Notes under the pieces: generated by a model
The model's input: only the letters and a program-made list of their open reading frames with translations
Databases searched by the model: none
Told to the model about the DNA's origin: nothing
Part shown: one piece after another, positions 61,621-64,000 of the stretch
How the letters are laid out: each line of letters opens with the position of its first letter
Numbering within the stretch: the stretch's first letter is position 1
Program-made: the position numbers and the translations under genes
Assembly: GCF_000019085.1 (NCBI RefSeq)
Contig: NC_010321.1
Location: forward strand, 1,000,501 to 1,064,500
Direction: 5' to 3'
DNA: 64,000 bases
From: Thermoanaerobacter pseudethanolicus ATCC 33223
GTDB lineage: Bacteria > Bacillota > Thermoanaerobacteria > Thermoanaerobacterales > Thermoanaerobacteraceae

Positions 61621-64000
61621 ATGTTTAGTAAAGATGTTGTGCAAAAAGTAAAAGACTTGTCATTAGAAAAATTAAAAAACATGAATTTTGATGTGGATCA
61701 ATATTTAATTGAGGAAGCAACTGGCGAAGTACAAAATTTGATAGATTACAAAATGATTCACCAAGTATGTGATAATTTTCATATTGATGAGAGAGAAAAT
61801 AAAATAATCTTTAAAACTGGAGATTATTTGTTTGGGGATTATATAGTAAAAAATTTAAAAGAAGCGGAATATATAATTTTAGCAATCATTACACTGGGAG
61901 ATAGAATAGATAAAAGGGTAAATGATTATTTTTCAGAAAGTAATTACACAAAAGGAATGATTTTAGATGTTATTGCAGGCGTGTTCCTTGAAATATTGAC
62001 GAATAATTTTTGGGAAGAGGTAAGAGAAAACGCGCAAAAGTATGGTAAAGAAGTTACAGATATTTTTTACCCAGGAAATAAATGGGACATAAAAAATCAG
62101 GCTGTGATTTGTAAACTTGTGGACAGTTCAAAAATCGGTGTAAATATTAATCACAGTTTTATCATAACACCCCAAAAAACAGTGTCTTTTGTATGTGGAG
62201 TAGGGGAAAATGTCAAAAGACTTGTAAAAAAATCAGTCTGTGACGATTGTGAAGCAAAAGATTGTATTTATAGAAATGTTCCCGGTGAATCTAAATATAA
62301 AGTGACTGTACATTTTAGTAGTAATACAAAAGTTATTGAAGCAAATGAAGGAGAAAATTTGTTTCATATTCTTGTAAGAAATGGAATAGGACTTAACAAT
62401 TTTTGTGGTGGTAGTCGGATCTGTGGTCAATGTAAAGTTATATTAAATGAGGAACTTGATATCTCTGATGATGAAAAATACTTTTTGACAGATAAAGAAA
62501 TAAAAAACAATGTTCGGCTTGCGTGTTTTGTTGAGATAGATAGGGATTTAGAGGTCAAAGTACTTTCTGAAGAGCAAAAAGCAAAGATATTGACGAAAGA
62601 AAATAATTTGTTAAGTATTGAGTCACACCCTCGCATAAAAACTTCTACAGTAGATATTAGAAGACCAACTTTAAACGACCAAAGAGACTATGTTAAAAGA
62701 ATTAAAGAGGCTGTGGGTGGAGAAATAGAAATTCCTTTAGAGCTTTTAAGTAATCTTCCTGAAGTTTTAGAAGAAAATGATTATAAGGTAAATATTACTA
62801 TTAGAAAAAATGAAATAATTTCTATTAAAAAAGCTGCTTCAAAACAATACAACTATGGTATAGCATTAGATATAGGAACTACTACTATTGCTGCTTATTT
62901 GTATGACTTAGATGAAGGTAAGGAAGTAGATGTGTATTCATGTTTAAATCCACAGAGAACTTTTGGGGCTGATGTTATAACGAGAATAACTTATAGTATT
63001 TCTAATTCTCAAGGATTATATCAGTTGCATTCAGCTCTAATAAATAAAATAAATGAGATTGTAGAAGAGTTTTGTGTAAAAAATTCCATAGACAAAAGCG
63101 ATATACATGAAATTGTGGCAGTGGGTAATCCTACAATGATACATTTTCTTTTAAATGTATCTTCCAAGAATATAGCAGTATCTCCGTATGTGCCGACTTT
63201 TACCTCAAAGATAGAAGTAAAAGCAAAAGAAATTGGCATAAACATAAACAAGGAAGGATACGTAATAACATTACCGCTTATATCTTCTTATGTAGGAGCA
63301 GATACTGTGGCAGCGGTTTTGGCAAACAAAATTGACCAATCTCAGGAACTATGTTTGCTTGTAGACATAGGAACCAACGGCGAAATGGTATTGGGGAATA
63401 AAGATAACCTTATTGCTTCTTCGGCAGCAGCAGGCCCTGCTTTTGAAGGAGCAGGAATAACTTTTGGACTAAATGGCGTAGAAGGAGCTATAGACCATGT
63501 AGATTTTAGTAAAAGACCTTTTTATACTACAATAGGGAATAAAAAAGCTAAAGGAATATGTGGCTCCGGTATTGTAGATATTATTTCTGAACTTTTGAAG
63601 TACGGCATTGTTGATATTACTGGCAGATTTTTGTCTAAAGAAGAAGTTAAAAATGTACCTGTTGATATTGCAGAAAGGATAACTGTTTACAAAGGTGAAC
63701 CGGCATTTTTGATAGAAGATGGAATATATGTGACACAAAAAGATATAAGGCAAATACAACTGGCAAAAAGTGCCATACTTGCTGGCATTAACATCATGAT
63801 AAAAGAAATGGGCATTGATGTAAATGAAATAAAAAAAGTTTTTTTGGCAGGAGGATTTGGAAATTATATTCTTCCTGCGAGTGCAATAGCAATTGGGCTT
63901 TTACCAAAGGAACTTCAAGGCAAAATCCTTCAAGTAGGCAATAGTGCTGGAGTTGGTGCGATAATGGCATTGCTTTCTGATAAAGAATTGGAAAGAGCTA
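61621..64000 (+). CDS. Corrinoid-protein reductive activator, N-terminal extension plus 2Fe-2S plus ASKHA (3' end outside window)
   Basis: Open from the ATG at 61621 (GAGGTG upstream) to the window end, about 793 codons so far. Order: about 215 residues resembling a MetH-activation-like domain, with a Cys group CDDCEAKDC; a plant-type ferredoxin domain at about 225-310 (NNFCGGSRICGQCKV, LACF); then a DUF4445 ASKHA ATPase with LDIGTTTIAAY, VDIGTNGEM, AAAGPAFEGAGITFG and GICGSGIVDII. RamA/RACo-like proteins of this kind use ATP to rereduce Co(II) corrinoids for methyltransferases. The N-terminal extension is unusual. The partner methyltransferase is not in view. Confidence 0.87.
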   Translation, partial: MFSKDVVQKVKDLSLEKLKNMNFDVDQYLIEEATGEVQNLIDYKMIHQVCDNFHIDERENKIIFKTGDYLFGDYIVKNLKEAEYIILAIITLGDRIDKRVNDYFSESNYTKGMILDVIAGVFLEILTNNFWEEVRENAQKYGKEVTDIFYPGNKWDIKNQAVICKLVDSSKIGVNINHSFIITPQKTVSFVCGVGENVKRLVKKSVCDDCEAKDCIYRNVPGESKYKVTVHFSSNTKVIEANEGENLFHILVRNGIGLNNFCGGSRICGQCKVILNEELDISDDEKYFLTDKEIKNNVRLACFVEIDRDLEVKVLSEEQKAKILTKENNLLSIESHPRIKTSTVDIRRPTLNDQRDYVKRIKEAVGGEIEIPLELLSNLPEVLEENDYKVNITIRKNEIISIKKAASKQYNYGIALDIGTTTIAAYLYDLDEGKEVDVYSCLNPQRTFGADVITRITYSISNSQGLYQLHSALINKINEIVEEFCVKNSIDKSDIHEIVAVGNPTMIHFLLNVSSKNIAVSPYVPTFTSKIEVKAKEIGININKEGYVITLPLISSYVGADTVAAVLANKIDQSQELCLLVDIGTNGEMVLGNKDNLIASSAAAGPAFEGAGITFGLNGVEGAIDHVDFSKRPFYTTIGNKKAKGICGSGIVDIISELLKYGIVDITGRFLSKEEVKNVPVDIAERITVYKGEPAFLIEDGIYVTQKDIRQIQLAKSAILAGINIMIKEMGIDVNEIKKVFLAGGFGNYILPASAIAIGLLPKELQGKILQVGNSAGVGAIMALLSDKELERA

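Noticed and set aside
1-64000. CRISPR array
   Set aside because: No regularly spaced 25-40-bp direct repeats and no cas genes seen.

Overview
The window looks like the chromosome of a thermophilic anaerobic Firmicute close to Thermoanaerobacter. The DNA is AT-rich and Shine-Dalgarno sites are strong. There are sporulation genes (an SspI-like spore protein, a BofA-like protein, a SleB-type hydrolase), obligate-anaerobe enzymes (a flavodiiron protein, a corrinoid-protein activator) and IS1380, IS110 and group II intron elements. The genus is inferred from gene content, not measured.

Positions 1-18,800 are an accessory island built around secreted peptides. It starts with the end of an ABC exporter. 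Next come a PlcR-like HTH/TPR regulator and a divergent 49-residue pre-peptide that together look like an RNPP (PlcR/PapR-type) quorum-sensing pair. A secreted 146-residue protein follows, with an operon of two FtsX-like permeases and an ABC ATPase. A scrambled stretch (5.77-7.2 kb) holds two more copies of the same operator-promoter, a truncated regulator, a second intact pheromone gene and repeats. Then come two radical-SAM RiPP cassettes, at 7.34-10.65 kb and 13.74-18.69 kb. Each has a very short Cys-containing precursor, a hairpin terminator, a SPASM-type maturase and ABC exporter genes. A broken ABC gene and an IS1380 element separate them. The island appears to end at a 40-nt tRNA 3'-end-like fragment at 18,733-18,772.

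Positions 19,000-34,850 are mostly housekeeping and peripheral metabolism: DUF969-DUF979-pcp, a Crp/Fnr regulator, a DJ-1/PfpI protein, an old-yellow-enzyme-type oxidoreductase with an alpha/beta hydrolase, an M48 protease, a B12-binding radical-SAM protein, a glycerophosphodiesterase, an MFS carrier, a macro-domain protein, UppP, a BofA-like protein and SspI. A 1.9-kb group IIC-like intron sits directly behind a transcription terminator and has changed the stop codon of the M48 gene.

Positions 34,850-51,100 hold a permease, a flavodiiron protein, arsenate reductase, the oxidative pentose phosphate pair (gnd, zwf), a cyclase-family hydrolase, the two-subunit serine dehydratase, oligoendopeptidase F and an aromatic amino acid operon (aroB, pheA, aroF, tyrA, aroA).

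Positions 51,100-64,000 hold a free-standing zinc ribbon, a c-di-AMP riboswitch before a LysM/SleB hydrolase, and a manganese (yybP-ykoY) riboswitch before a GDT1-type Mn exporter. A broken PIG-L deacetylase, a ROK regulator with nagB, a ccdA-tlpA-thioredoxin operon and an Orn/Lys/Arg decarboxylase follow. An IS110-family element with a long, probably structured 3' noncoding part comes next. The last gene is a large corrinoid-activating iron-sulfur/ASKHA protein that runs off the end of the window.
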